Source of the DNA: Linanthus parryae
Lineage: Eukaryota; Streptophyta; Magnoliopsida; Ericales; Polemoniaceae
NCBI GenBank assembly: GCA_023055425.1
Contig: JALGPY010000007.1
Coordinates: 14,270,001-14,334,000, forward strand
Length of the DNA stretch: 64,000 bases
Direction of reading: 5' to 3'
Below the pieces are notes generated by a model. That model was not told the DNA's origin. It saw only the letters and a program-made list of their open reading frames with translations, and ran no database searches. Below are positions 33,754 to 45,600 of the stretch, one piece after another (within the stretch, counting starts at the first letter, position 1; the number at the start of each line of letters is the position of its first letter). The position numbers and the translations under genes were made by a program.

Positions 33754-33872
33754 ATGGTGGAGGGTGGTTGCCGGAAAATGGAAAGTAGGAGGGAGGTGGT
33801 GTTGCCACTTGCGGCGATGGTGAATTCCATCTGTGCTCTCATCCTTCCTCCCACACAATTCATACAGCACAT
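33754..33872 (+). pseudogene. Exon-1 remnant of a WAT1-related gene
   Basis: The open piece MVEGGCRKMESRREVVLPLA matches 38499 and the exon 1 start of subfamily 2, but it is internally deleted after AAMV and joined to the exon end (ICALILLPPTQF). No other exon follows before gene F. It is a leftover of an extra gene unit. Confidence 0.7.
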
Positions 33873-33894
33873 AACTTAGCAAAGAAAAGATAAA

Positions 33895-34130
33895 TTCAAC
33901 GCACATTAATGGTAACAAGACATCATGCTTAACTAATAACGTAGAGCATAAAGATTAATTTAGTACAGAATAATGGCAACAATACATCATGTTCAATTAT
34001 TTATGCAGAGCACACATTTTAATTTAGTACAGAATATTGGTAACAATATATCACGTCGAATTGATTATGCAGAGTATAAAGATCAATATAGTACAGGATA
34101 ATGGCAACAACATGTTGAATAAATTATACA
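33895..34130 (+). repeat. Minisatellite, unit of about 64 bp, upstream of gene F
   Basis: About four diverged copies of a unit containing TTTAGTACAGAATAATGGCA and TATGCAGAG. The same array is found at about 39430-39665 in the paralogous position before gene H. Confidence 0.75.
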
Positions 34131-34317
34131 AAGCCTCTCTCAAAATATTATAAGAGCCTTTTTGCAGTAGTATTTGATGAAGGAAGAAACCTCTGTAGCT
34201 TATTTAAAGAATGCATTTCCAACTGTTTTATCAAAAAAAGTACATAACATGATTGTACCTGTTTTCTGAACTGGTCTAGCAAACAAGCCTGTCTTCAACC
34301 TCTGGAGACAGAGGGAG

Positions 34318-37143
34318 ATGGAGAGTACGCGGAGGAGAAAGGAATGCTGCAGAGATGCGGTGCCATTTACAGCCATGGTGGCCATGGAGTGTCTGCGCGT
34401 AGCCTCAAACACTCTCTTCAAAGCAGCTACCCTCAGAGGCATGAGCTACCATGTCTTTTTGATCTACACTAACGCCGTTGCTTCTCTCATCCTCCTTCCC
34501 TCACAATTCCTCTGCACCAACACCACCAACAGGTTCTCTCTCTCTCACACACACACACTCTCTGTAATGGGTATTTATCAAAATACGTGATTTGGCAGGT
34601 CAGCTGGTCTTCCTCCTCTCAGCTTCTTGGTTCTGAGCAAAATGGCACTCCTTGGTCTGATTGGGTAACACATTCTTGCCTAAATTCATCTATATGACTT
34701 AGAAGAAGTTAGCTTTATTGAATTGAAAATCTCTAATCTCTGGGTTTTGCGCGGATTTTATGGAATATAGGGGTACATGCCAGATTCTGGGATATGCAGG
34801 GATTGTGTACAGCTCTCCAGCTCTTTCTTCAGCCTTGAGCAACCTCACCCCAGCTTTCACCTTCTTACTTGCCATCTTTTTCAGGTTCCCCTTCTAATCT
34901 CTTTGCCATCAGTCTCAGGTTCTGCCTTTCACCTTCCGATATTCCTGTATTGTCAATGAGTTGATTCTAATTTCTATCCTGTGACTCAATTTTTTTTTGT
35001 ATCAGGGTTTATCACAGTTATGTTTAGATATATGTATCAGTTACCTACTTTTATAGATTTGATTAAATATTGGAGGAAATTTAGTTTTCTTTCTTTCAAA
35101 ACTGGAGTTATGTTTGTGATTGTACTTTGATGAATGTAGCCAACCCCTGCTAAAGTGGAAAGGCTTGTTGAGTTGAGTACCTACTTTCCCGGACATTTGA
35201 CCACTGAATAACATGTCTATACAACCAATCGTGCCAAATTGTTAAAAAAATAGAGATACCAGTTTATCTGAATTGATTATGTGAGAACATTTGATGATTG
35301 CATTCCCTATTAGCTTAAGCTACAAACTGTAATTATAGTTCATATCGAAGACCTCTCTTTTTTGAGTGTCAATATTCAGAAACCTATGCATGATGCTCTA
35401 CCGCCGTTCATGGCGAGGGACTTGGGCAAATAACTGAAAATGTAACAGAAGCTCATTATGCATTCAAGCATTAATACTTTAGTTTCATTGGGGGCTTTAA
35501 ATCTGTAGGATGGAGAAGCTGGACCTGAGAAGCTCAAGCAGTCAGGCTAAATTGCTGGGAACCATTGTGTCAATATCAGGAGCACTTGTGGTGAGCCTAT
35601 ACCATGGTCACCCCATTACATTGGCTAAATCACTTCTTCAACAGCCTCGGCATTTGCACTCACCTGAATCGAGCTGGATCATTGGCAGCATCTTGCTCTC
35701 AACTGACTACAGCTTGGCTGCTGTCTGGTATATTTTTCTGGTAGATCTTTGAAAATTCTCTATACTGCCACTCTTCATATATCTAGTAGTATAATAAAAA
35801 GTATGGACATGATACATAATTAGTACAGGGACATGTCAGCTAATAAGTTATTGGTAGACAAGTTAAATATATCCCTTTTTGAATTTTCGCAGATCAAAAC
35901 TTGTCACCTAACCTCTTTTGTGCCTTCTTACATAAATTTTTGAATTTAGAGTCAGCAAACATAAATGGCTGGTGTGATTGCTTTTGTTGGCTCAACTAGG
36001 GCCAGCAGAGGAACTGTTTGCCAAACCGGCTTCGTTTCCAGATCCTTCTCCTTGGCTAAAGCTTGACATTGTAAAAATTGCAGAATCATGGCCAAAATTA
36101 TTGAGTTTGGTACTCGACACATGGTCTTAGAGCTAAACCTACAAAACATCTGAATTTCCATTTTGTTAACACGTGACTTCATTTTTCTTGACATGTACTT
36201 GTATGCAACGTCTACTGTTTATCATTTGTGTTATACCCATTAATGTCCGAGTATTGTGTTAAAAGGAATTCATCAATGGCATCCTTGTCTATTGAAGTTT
36301 CAGTCTTTTCTGAACCACAAGCTTGAAACATTCTGTAATACGAAATATAAAATGACTACGATGTCCTGGTCAGCAGTTGCATTCATGCATCCTGCAACGT
36401 GACCATGCTTATTAGGTACTTGAGATTATTATCTCAATCACAGAAAGTCTAATATTTCAAGTATGTGACATTTCACAGGCTCAGATCATGAAGGAGTATC
36501 CAGCTGAACTGACGGTCATGTTCTTGTACAACTCTTGTGCATGCATTATGTGCTTACTTGTAGGCCTAGTAACAGAACCGAATTGGGATTCTTGGAGAAT
36601 CGGACTTGATATAAAGCTGGCTTCTGTTCTATGCTCCGTAAGTTGAAAGTTATCAGTACCTTGGGCATTGCAAGTGTACGATTGTGGGCTAACACAATAC
36701 TATACTTTGTTTGTAGGGAGTGTTGGTGTCATGCTTGAACAACATCGGCCACACTTGGGTAGTACACTTAAAGGGACCCGTGTATGTTGCAATGTTTAAG
36801 CCACTATCAATAGTCATTGCAGTTGCTATGGGTGTCATGTTGCTTGGTGATAATCTCTATCTCGGCAGGTGATATTACCTTGTCATCTTTCTCTAACACA
36901 TTCGACATAACACTCTTACTGTCGCAGATTACAAATACAACCTGACCTAATATTTGATCAAATTTTCACTTTTTGGGCAGTGCCATTGGAGCTGCAATAA
37001 TTAGTATTGGATTTTATACGGTAATGTGGGGCAAATCAAAGGAGCAGCTGATTGAAGAAAGTGTAAGGAACAACTTGGGATCGTTGTCCGCTCAGAGGGT
37101 TCCTTTATTGCAAAACCGTATGCTCAAGGATGAGGCAGTCTAG
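34318..37143 (+). CDS. Gene F: intact WAT1-related (EamA) transporter, 7 exons, 366 aa
   Basis: Exons are 34318-34532, 34599-34664, 34771-34884, 35509-35740, 36479-36637, 36717-36868 and 36981-37143. All introns have GT and AG ends, and the sum is 1101 bases. The protein starts [20 protein letters not shown]. The N half has [20 protein letters not shown] and [20 protein letters not shown], and the linker [19 protein letters not shown]. The C half has [36 protein letters not shown] and [19 protein letters not shown], and the tail [14 protein letters not shown]. This is the common WAT1-related pattern of two EamA repeats and about ten helices. It differs clearly from gene D (subfamily 1) though exon phases are the same. 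No defect is visible. Transport substrate unknown. Confidence 0.92.
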
Positions 37144-37555
37144 AAGAGATTGTCGGGTACTTCATTCATTCAAGAACATAATGTCTTTAGCAAAAGCAGC
37201 ACTCACATAATCATTTGTAGGACATAAACTTGCTTGTCAATAGAAAATAGAAAAGTTAATCATTTTATACCCCAAAATATATGGGTTGTAGTAGTAATGT
37301 TCAATTTTGTTTCCATAAATGGCATATTACAATGAACTGTAGTAACATTTGTTTCTAGAATATGATTTTCTAACATGTGGTCGAGAAGAGTGGAGAGGTT
37401 TCTCACTGATTTTCAACCACATGTTAAAATAAATAACTCAAAAAATCCGAGATATTTTCGGTCCCCTAACATCCATATAAAATAGGTAGACTATGATGCA
37501 ATACTGAATTGTTTCTAGAATCGATGAATAAAGGATAAAGAAAAAAGATGCTATA

Positions 37556-37861
37556 GGGTGAGTTTGGTATGACTTATTTGTAACTTAAGTAGACTTATAA
37601 GTTCATGTAAAAAAAGTCTATGACAAAAAAGATGAACAAAAAAGTTATGTGTGTTTGGTGAAAAAGATGTTAAGTCAAAAAGTTCAGAAAAAGCTTGAAG
37701 TACCCAACTTTTTCTAGACTCAATTTTTACACTATGGACTTATAAGTCGAACTCCAACTTTTCAGCTTATAAGTCCATACCAAACACCACTTTTAAGTTG
37801 GACTGAACTTATAATCCAAAACTGACTTATAAGCTGCTTATAAGTCATACCAAACCCCCCC
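37556..37861. mobile_element. MITE downstream of gene F
   Basis: The 306-bp element has terminal repeats of about 22 bp sharing GTTTGGTATGACTTAT in inverted orientation (20 of 22 matching) and several internal ACTTATAAG inverted motifs. ATA occurs on both sides. The paralogous 3' flank of E (about 27365-27385) lacks the element. The superfamily is not settled (Tourist-like or other). Confidence 0.75.
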
Positions 37862-37933
37862 ATAACCGAGAATCAAGCTCAAGATTTGTAAATACAAAAG
37901 TTAAATTGTGAGCGCATGTTCCTTTAGAATAAT

Positions 37934-38356
37934 GGGTAAATGACACCTTCACCCCCTCTAGTTTCCTTGAAGGACACTTTTTCCCCCTCTAGTTTCAAAA
38001 AGGACACTTTCACCCCTTCAGTGTGTTGAACTTCAAGCAATTTACAGTCTTTCAGTTTGATGCTCTTAATCTGGGAGTGGGGTCCGTCACTGAAAATAAT
38101 TTTACAGACCAATTCGACCCCATATCATGCAAAAAGTCTAATATACCATGGATAATGCCTGCAATTTTCATAATATGAGGACAAATTTGTCCCAAAAATT
38201 TACTTTTACTGACGGTTCCCAACCACAGACTAACAGTGTAACAATATGGAGTGTCAATTGCTTGGCACACTGAAGGGGTGAAAGTGTCCTTTTCGAAACT
38301 AGAGTGGATGAAAGTGTCCTTAAATGAAACTAAAGGAGTGAAAGTGTCTTTAACCG
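37934..38356. mobile_element. Mutator-like MITE with 9-bp target duplication
   Basis: The 423-bp element is flanked by perfect TAGAATAAT (37925-37933 and 38357-38365). The ends are GGGTAAATGACACCTTCACC and, reversed, CGGTTAAAGACACTTTCACT, with inner repeats of CACTTTCACCCC. A 9-bp duplication is the hallmark of Mutator-type elements. A relative lies in intron 3 of gene B. Confidence 0.8.
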
Positions 38357-38498
38357 TAGAATAATATAATATTATAAGTGCAGTAGGCACAAGATAGGTT
38401 TGAAATAATTCTGAATTGAAATAATTCTGAATTAAGAATTGAAGAACACCCCGGCTTTGGTCTGATGAAAAAGGTTGCTTAGATGGAGAGGGGGAGAG

Positions 38499-39309
38499 AT
38501 GGTGGAGGATGGTTGCCGGAGAATGGAAAGTAGGAGGGAGGTGGTGTTTCCGCTTGCGGCGATGATGACGTTGGAGTGTGCCTGTGAACTACCATCTGTG
38601 CTCTCATTCTCCTTCCCACACAATTCATCTGCTTATCTTCTTCTTCCTCCTATCAGATTTGTTCTTTCACAGAAACAAAACCAAGTTTTGATAATTTTCG
38701 CCCATGGGGCCATTTTGCTTCTCTTTCAAAGAAAAAAAAAATTAAGTTTTGATATATTTTTGCAATTCTCTACTTTTAGAAAAGAGGCACAGGTCTAATC
38801 GTTGAATATAAATAAATTGATTGTCATTGGCTCTCCAGCTCTGGCTTCGGCCATGAGTAACATCACCCAGCTTTCACCTTCTTAGAGCCTGTTTGGTACC
38901 AGCTGAAAATCTCAATAATCAGCTGAAAATAATGTGAGGAGAAAATCCAGCTTAACTGATAATCACAATCTGTTTGGTATGAGCTGAAATTATAGATCAC
39001 TAAATTGATTCATTTGACAAAATTTACAGAGCTCTAAAACCAAGCAATTGAATACACATATTTATAACTGAACTGTGATTATGCTAATGTAAAAAAGATA
39101 TCAAAATTATTTTTTTAGAGATTTTAAGCTGCATAATCCCCAATTTTGGAGATTCTACAATTGCACATAGATTATTTTAATCTCCAGATTATCAGATTAA
39201 AATCTGCAGGTAAAACAAACAAAATTGTTGAAAAGTTGCCGATTTTAATCCAATTGGATTAAAATTGGCGATACCAAACATGCACTTAGTACTTGCCATC
39301 ATTTCCAGG
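38499..39309 (+). pseudogene. WAT1-related gene remnant (exon 1 and exon 3 pieces)
   Basis: Exon 1 begins MVEDGCRRMESRREVVFPLA, then loses its middle and frame before LILLPTQFIC-coding sequence. An exon 3 piece (SPALASAMSNITQLSPS-like, with a frame break) is at about 38829-38884. It continues at 39289-39309 after the MITE that splits it. No further exons are seen. It is the partner of the 33754 remnant in the duplicated unit. Confidence 0.7.
38885..39285. mobile_element. Tourist-like MITE inside the exon-3 remnant
   Basis: The 401-bp element has ends GAGCCTGTTTGGTA and, reversed, GTGCATGTTTGGTA (12 of 14), with TTA on both sides (38882-38884 and 39286-39288). Removing it rejoins CTTCTTA to GTACTTGCC, as in gene F (CTTCTTACTTGCC), which fixes the boundaries. 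Confidence 0.85.
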
Positions 39310-39429
39310 TTCTGCCTTATTCCCCCCTGTTCAGTGATTAGGTATCATATCATATGACTCAATGTTTTTTTCAATGGTGTAATGATGTACATACATCGCA
39401 TATCTTATCAAAGAAAATATCAAATTAAT

Positions 39430-39665
39430 ACACAATAACGGTAACAAGACATCATGTTGAACCAATAATGCAAGGATAAAGATTAATTTAATACAGAATA
39501 ATGGCGACAAGGTATCATGTTTATTTAATTATGCAGAGCATACAGATTAATTTTAGTAGTACAGAATCATGACAAAAATATATCGTGTTGAATTGATTAT
39601 GCAGAGCGTAAAGATTTATTTAGTACAGGATTATGGCAATAAGATATCATGTTTATGCAAGGTCT
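39430..39665 (+). repeat. Minisatellite, unit of about 64 bp, second array
   Basis: Diverged copies of the unit at 33895-34130 (GTACAGAATAATGGC.ACA, TATGCAGAGC). It marks the original upstream region of gene H. Confidence 0.7.
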
Positions 39666-39794
39666 CTTTCGAAATATTATAAGAGCCTTAGTGGAGTAGT
39701 GTTTAATGAAGAACGAAGCAAGCTTATTTAAAAAATACAGTTGATACTGTTTTATGCAAAAAAGAACAAAACATGATTGTACCTGTTTCCTGAA

Positions 39795-39914
39795 TGAAAG
39801 GGGTAAATCTTCCATGCTTTTCATTGATTATTTACACCCTTAAATAGGTAAAATACAATGCTAAATTATTCAACTAGTCCTCTAATTATTTACATAAGAG
39901 TCCTATAACTATTA
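39795..39914 (-). repeat. Copia-3 3' LTR
   Basis: 120-bp LTR, unusually short for copia. It still has the uninterrupted TTTACATAAGAGTCC site where the right LTR holds a MITE. Confidence 0.85.
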
Positions 39915-41153
39915 CTCCCCCGCAGTCGAAACTGTAGGCGTGCCAACACTGAGACTGGAACGGAAGCGCTGGAACAAGGGCCGAGGAAGACCCTTGGTGA
40001 AGATGTCGGCGTACTGATAATCTGCTGGAATGTGCAACACACGAAGCTGACCCAAACAAACCTTCTCACGAACGAAGTGGAGATCAATCTCAACATGCTT
40101 GGTGCGCTGATGCTGAACATGATTACCAGAGAGATAGACAGCACTCACATTGTCGCAATACACGACGGTGGCCCGAGGCGGGGCAACACGAAGCTGAAGA
40201 AGCAAATTCCGAACCCAGCAGAGTTCGGAGACGGCGTTAGCAACACCGCGATACTCAGCCTCAGCACTAGAACGAGATACTGTGGCCTGTCGCTTGGACG
40301 ACCAACTCAAAAGATTGTCTCCATAGAAGACACAGTAACCAGAAGTGGAGCGGCGCGTGTCAGGACAACCAGCCCAATCTGCGTCAGTGTAGGCGGTGAG
40401 GGAATCAACAGCAGAGGCAGAGAGCCGAAGACCATACTCTAGTGTCCCACTGATGTAGCGCAAGATACGCTTCAGGGCACGGGGAGCCTGCTTCAGACTA
40501 TATAAGGATTTGCGTAACCGGCAAACAAAGTCAGGATGGCGTGTGTCGTGGTAGCCAGGGGCTGATGCATGTATACCGTCTCAGAGAGATCACCATGAAG
40601 AAAAGCGTTCTTGACATCCAGCTGACGGATAGGCCAAGAGCGCGTGACTGCAAGGCTGAGAACTGTACGGATGGTGGTCGGTTTGACAACCGAGCTGAAA
40701 GTCTCCTCACAATCAATCCCAACCATCTGGGACTTCCCATTAGCTACCAATCGCGCCTTATAGCGCTGCAGACTACCATCAGCGCGAAACTTGTGGCGAA
40801 AGAGCCACATAGATCGCAGAACCTTAGCCCCTGCCGGGCGAGGAACCAGATCCCAAGTGTGGTTCGTAACCATAGATCCAAACTCATCATCCATGGCCGC
40901 TTTCCAGTGAGGATCTGACAAGGCTAGGATGGGGGATTTGGGAAGGGGCGAGATGGGGTCTGGTGGCTGGGCCGCTAAAGTGAGACGGGTGACTGGTTTG
41001 ACTATGCCATGCATGGATCTGGTAGTCATCTGAGGAGAAAGATGGGGAGGAGAAGTGGCCACTGGGCTCGGTGTGGGTGACTCAGGGGGGTCAGATAACA
41101 CAGGCACAGAGGGTACAGGAGGAGGGAGAGTGGACACAGATCGACGGACGTAG
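39915..41153 (-). pseudogene. Copia-3 RT and RNase H with internal deletion
   Basis: The N part of RT ([39 protein letters not shown]) is read from 41153 to about 40493. [10 protein letters not shown] then joins directly to LKRILRYISGTLEYGLRL, so the catalytic YVDD region and RT thumb are lost. RNase H is open at 40463-39912 (YTDADWAGCPDTRRSTSGYC, SSAEAEYRGVANAVSELCWV, HQRTKHVEIDLHF, DIFTKGL). Copia-4 interrupts the upstream side at 41154. It cannot encode a working RT. Confidence 0.85.
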
Positions 41154-42601
41154 TGTTGGAATTGTGCCCTAGAGGCAATCAATTAATTGTGACAAATATA
41201 TGGATTTACGATTCATTATGTTATCGATATGGAGATATGCTAACATGAATGATGTCCTTAGAATATAAGGTGTTATATTCTTGAATATCCCTAGTCAATT
41301 ATAATGATTAATGGGACAATCATCTATAGACTAGTATGGGGTTGGATTGATATAGAGATATCACGATCCAACACATGGGTATGCATTAGGAGTAATGGCA
41401 TACTGGATGACCCACGACGAGAAAGGATACATTAGATTATGTTGAAGTCACAATCTCTTCTCGTAGTGCTAATAATATTGCAATCCTTACACTTGAAGTC
41501 ACTGGATACTCTAGTTGTGGAATATTGTGCTTTGATGTTATCAAACGTTACACCGTAACTGGGTAATCATAAAGATAGCTATCGGGCATGATAGGAAGCA
41601 AGCTTAGAGATCGTAGTGATGTAGATAGGATTTGTCCCTCCCACATAATGGGGGTAAATATCCACGGCCACTCGAGGGATGAGGCTTATTGAATGTCTGG
41701 CCAGACTCAGATAAATCAATATGGAGATATTGATGTTATCTGCTTGCATAAGCATATTCCCAGGATCGAGGAACTATGAATTGGATATACGAGTGTGACT
41801 ATTTATGTCTCGTGTCCAATCCGGATATGGAGACAAAGGGATAAGTGCAATATAAGATATTGGGCACAAGAGGTTTGTCGGGATCACTGACTATTTCTAT
41901 TAGTTGGGTGGCATGGATGTGTTGCTAGACACCGCTCCATGTTAGTAAGAGTTACTACCAACTAAGTAGAAACCTATGGGGTCACACGTCAAATAGAGTA
42001 GAGATAGATTTGGGATTAATTAATATTGATTAATTGATAGAAGGATCATTGTGCAACACCTTGCAAACTTAGTAGGACTAATTTGCAAGGAAGGGAATAA
42101 TTCTAGTTCATGTAGAATTAGGAAACTCATTTATGGAAACAGCGAGGAGTTGTTGGAGTATATAAATGAGGCTCTAGCTTCCTTCTCACTGAATGTTAAG
42201 TTATTATTAGACATAACATAAAGGAGTGGGAGAGAGCAAAAGAGAGAGCAAGACAAGGAGCTAGGGCCGAAACCCTAGCCACCCGTCCGCCCCTTCCCGT
42301 CGGCTCAAAGAAGAGGCCGCCCCTCCCTTTGTGCCTTGTTGCTTTGTTGCTTTGATCTTCATCCCTCTTCCTCCGGGTTCAAGCTAGCACTTGTTGTGAA
42401 GGAAGAAACTAGATCTCACCTCTAGACGTGGATCAACCGTAGAGACGAGGACATCATTCTTCGTGTGATTTCACAAATCAAAAGGTACACATCTTCTATG
42501 ACCTTAATCATGTTATGATGTCTCTTCCTGTGATCCTTGGTGGGCTTTGAGTAGGATTAATTTTTGTTATTCCGCTGCGTTACCTACGTCAAAACCCAAC
42601 A
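41154..42601 (+). repeat. Copia-4 5' LTR
   Basis: 1448-bp LTR ending in CAAAACCCAACA, with the PBS TGGTATCAGAGCC two bases inside. Most of it is homologous to the relic at 4590-5774. Confidence 0.92.
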
Positions 42602-45600
42602 GTGGTATCAGAGCCACAGGTCGTAGAGCATAACATGATATTATGTGTTTACGATTTCAGTTCATACACCGTATTATTGTTTATTACGCGAAAACTGAAA
42701 AATTGGCATAGTAGATGCAATATTGAATTTGATTCAATCAAACAAGACCCAATTTAACATTGGATGTTAGAATTGGTGAGTTTAATCACATAGGATGTGA
42801 ATAATTGGGTTCTTGAAAAATTAGGGTTCATGGGCACATGATTGAAAAGGGGTTTTCAATTATGGAAACAAAGTTATGGAAATAAATCCATAAGGAAACA
42901 ACCTTGCTTGGGCAACAAGGAAGGAGGAAGGGGACTAGGGCCGAAACCCTAGCCGCCCACCCCTCCCCCTTGCGCGCCAAGCAAGGCCGCGGGCCTCTAG
43001 GCGTGCGGCGGTCCTAGGGTTCGGGCCACTTGTTGGCTTGGGCCCTTTGGACCGTTGTAAAACCCTAGTTACCCAATTTCATTAAAATTAAACAAGCGCG
43101 TTAAAATTGGTTTTAACTGTATTATATGCTTTATTGCATGGTGGATGGATATGGCCTAGGATTGTGGATGTTTATTGTTTTGTGGTTTGGTTTACGGCCT
43201 GCGAGCTGATCAAATTAATGTAATAATTAATTAAGTTTTACGGCCTGCGAGTCGTCCTTTTCTCCTCGACATGTGAGGCTTTTGTTATTTATTAATTCTA
43301 GATGTTAGGCTAGAATTAGAAGTATTTAGATGATAGCCAAGAACATGGAGAAGAAGACCGTAGAACCAAAGGAGCCAAAAAGACATCCCTAGGCGCGCAG
43401 CTATGGTGGAGCACATGGAGATGAGCTCGGCACTTTAGGGCAATTAGATATTATCATTGGCTTGATAATATCATTAGTCTAGGGGCCATATCCATGCCAC
43501 GTTTTTGTTGTTTTGTGGATGTTTATTATTCATGCCTTGTTATTTATTTTGTGTGTATGGCGCTACAAGCAAAACGATAACAAGATAATAATAAACAAGG
43601 TTGGTCTTTTATTGTGGATGACCCAATCCAAATAAGTAGACCATGTTGATAAGATCAACCAAACAACTTAAAGAAATCCCTCAATTAAATATTGCGTTTT
43701 GCCTTATCTTGCCAAAACACCCTTCATGATCATGGCCTATTAAAATTCGGGCTTGCCAAAACAAGGCGATTTTAATTTTTCATGATGTGTTGCGGACGAC
43801 GCAAGCTAGTAATGCATGTATGTTGAAAGCAAGAGGTTGGACGCAACTAGGCAAGAGTCAATTGGATTGATGAGCTTAGAGGCATGACAATTAGGAGTTA
43901 TCCAATTGGATAAAGAATAAAAGGAATTTATTCACCTAATTGGACCAAGAGTTGCATGGGATGCAATTGGAATGGTTCCTACCTAAATAATCAATTCTTG
44001 GGTGACTTGCCAAAGCAAGCTCAAGAAGAAGTGAAAAAGGGATCTTGGACCCACTAGAAAGTATAAAGATATTTTCCGCTTTAATAGTGAGGGCTATTAA
44101 TCCGAGAAAAATAGTGGGAGCTATATTTAATAATTTAAATCCTTGTTGAATATAGTTATACGTCACAATGCTTTGCATAATCCTATAAGTGTTGAATACC
44201 CATCGCATTAAACAAACAAAAACGACTTTATGTCCATGAGATGGACAAGATGTCTGGAATCTATTTTCTAGATTGGTATAAAATTTAGAATTGTTCTCAA
44301 GTAAAGGAAATATGGTGTACATTGTAGAGCATAAATTTCTCTTCCCACCAACTACCAAAACACACTAAAGCCTTATGGAAGGAACATCAAAGAATGGTTC
44401 TTTGGATGTAACTTGTCTCATGTCAAGCTCCCATGGACTCTGAGCTTTGGAAGCAAGATGAGAAATATGGAGGCATGTGATATGATCATACGAGCTTGTC
44501 ATGAAAGGCTTGAGGTGTTGCTCCACTTTGCACTCTCTTGCTTAGCATTCGACATGGTCAAGATGGAATAAGTTCGGGCTTGCCAAAGCAAGGCGACTTA
44601 GTTCATCCATATATGACGCGACGACACAAGTTAGTAATGTGTGGTTGCTGAAGTAAGAGGTGAAGTGCAAACTAAACTATCTCAATAGGATTGAAAGCTT
44701 AGATACTGGGAGTTATCTATAAGATAGATAAAGAATATATAGTTATTCTCCCAAATGGACTAAGAATTGCATTGGATGCAATTATAGTTTTGTTTTAAAG
44801 TTGATTTACTCAATATGATTGAAAAATCACTAAACAAAACACTAATAATGGGCATGGGCAAAGCTGTTAATGGTTAACAGTATGGGTAAGGGCAAATGGT
44901 TTGCGCCGACCCCATGGGTATAAAGCAAGCATGTTGCTGAAACCAAGTTGCCTTGAAGTCCCATAGGTGGTGGAGAGGAAGAGAGACTACCCAAAGTACA
45001 TGGAAGTAAATAATAAAGGAATTATGAATTCCGATATGGGTATTTTGTTATAAAATTCAATGTGTCTATCTCATCATCAAGAGTATATGATTACTAGATA
45101 AGGATCTCACATTTATAGAAATGTGGAGGATATCAAGAGACGAAGACAATTGGATAAGGAAGAAATAATCCTACACGTGGGGCTATGAAGCAAAGGGTTG
45201 CTGAAAAGCCGTAGGGAATTATTTCTACCTTTAAGAAATTGTTCATGAATTAGACAAAAGCGATAATGTCCCTACAATGAGTAGGACCATTATCATAGCT
45301 TCTTGTTTGGACAAGAAAGCTACTTATCATAATAAAGGACAAATGTTGTTCCATTTATTGTGATACGCATTATTGTAATGCAATTTTGTCTAAGAGGATT
45401 GTATACCCTTGATCATGATAATTTCATCTATAACATTAATACCTAGAGGTTTGCATATAATGATATGAACTTCACTTATCCTTAGTATTATCGTTTAGGC
45501 CCCTAAATAAGAGATACATATCTAGAACTCCATGGTTTTCTGGGACTCATTTGATTATTGAATCATATGAGACATGTAAGACTTATTAGGCAAAGATATG

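Noticed and set aside
40032..40918. Plus-strand ORFs of 136 and 125 codons
   Set aside because: They are antisense shadows of the copia-3 RNase H and RT on the minus strand.
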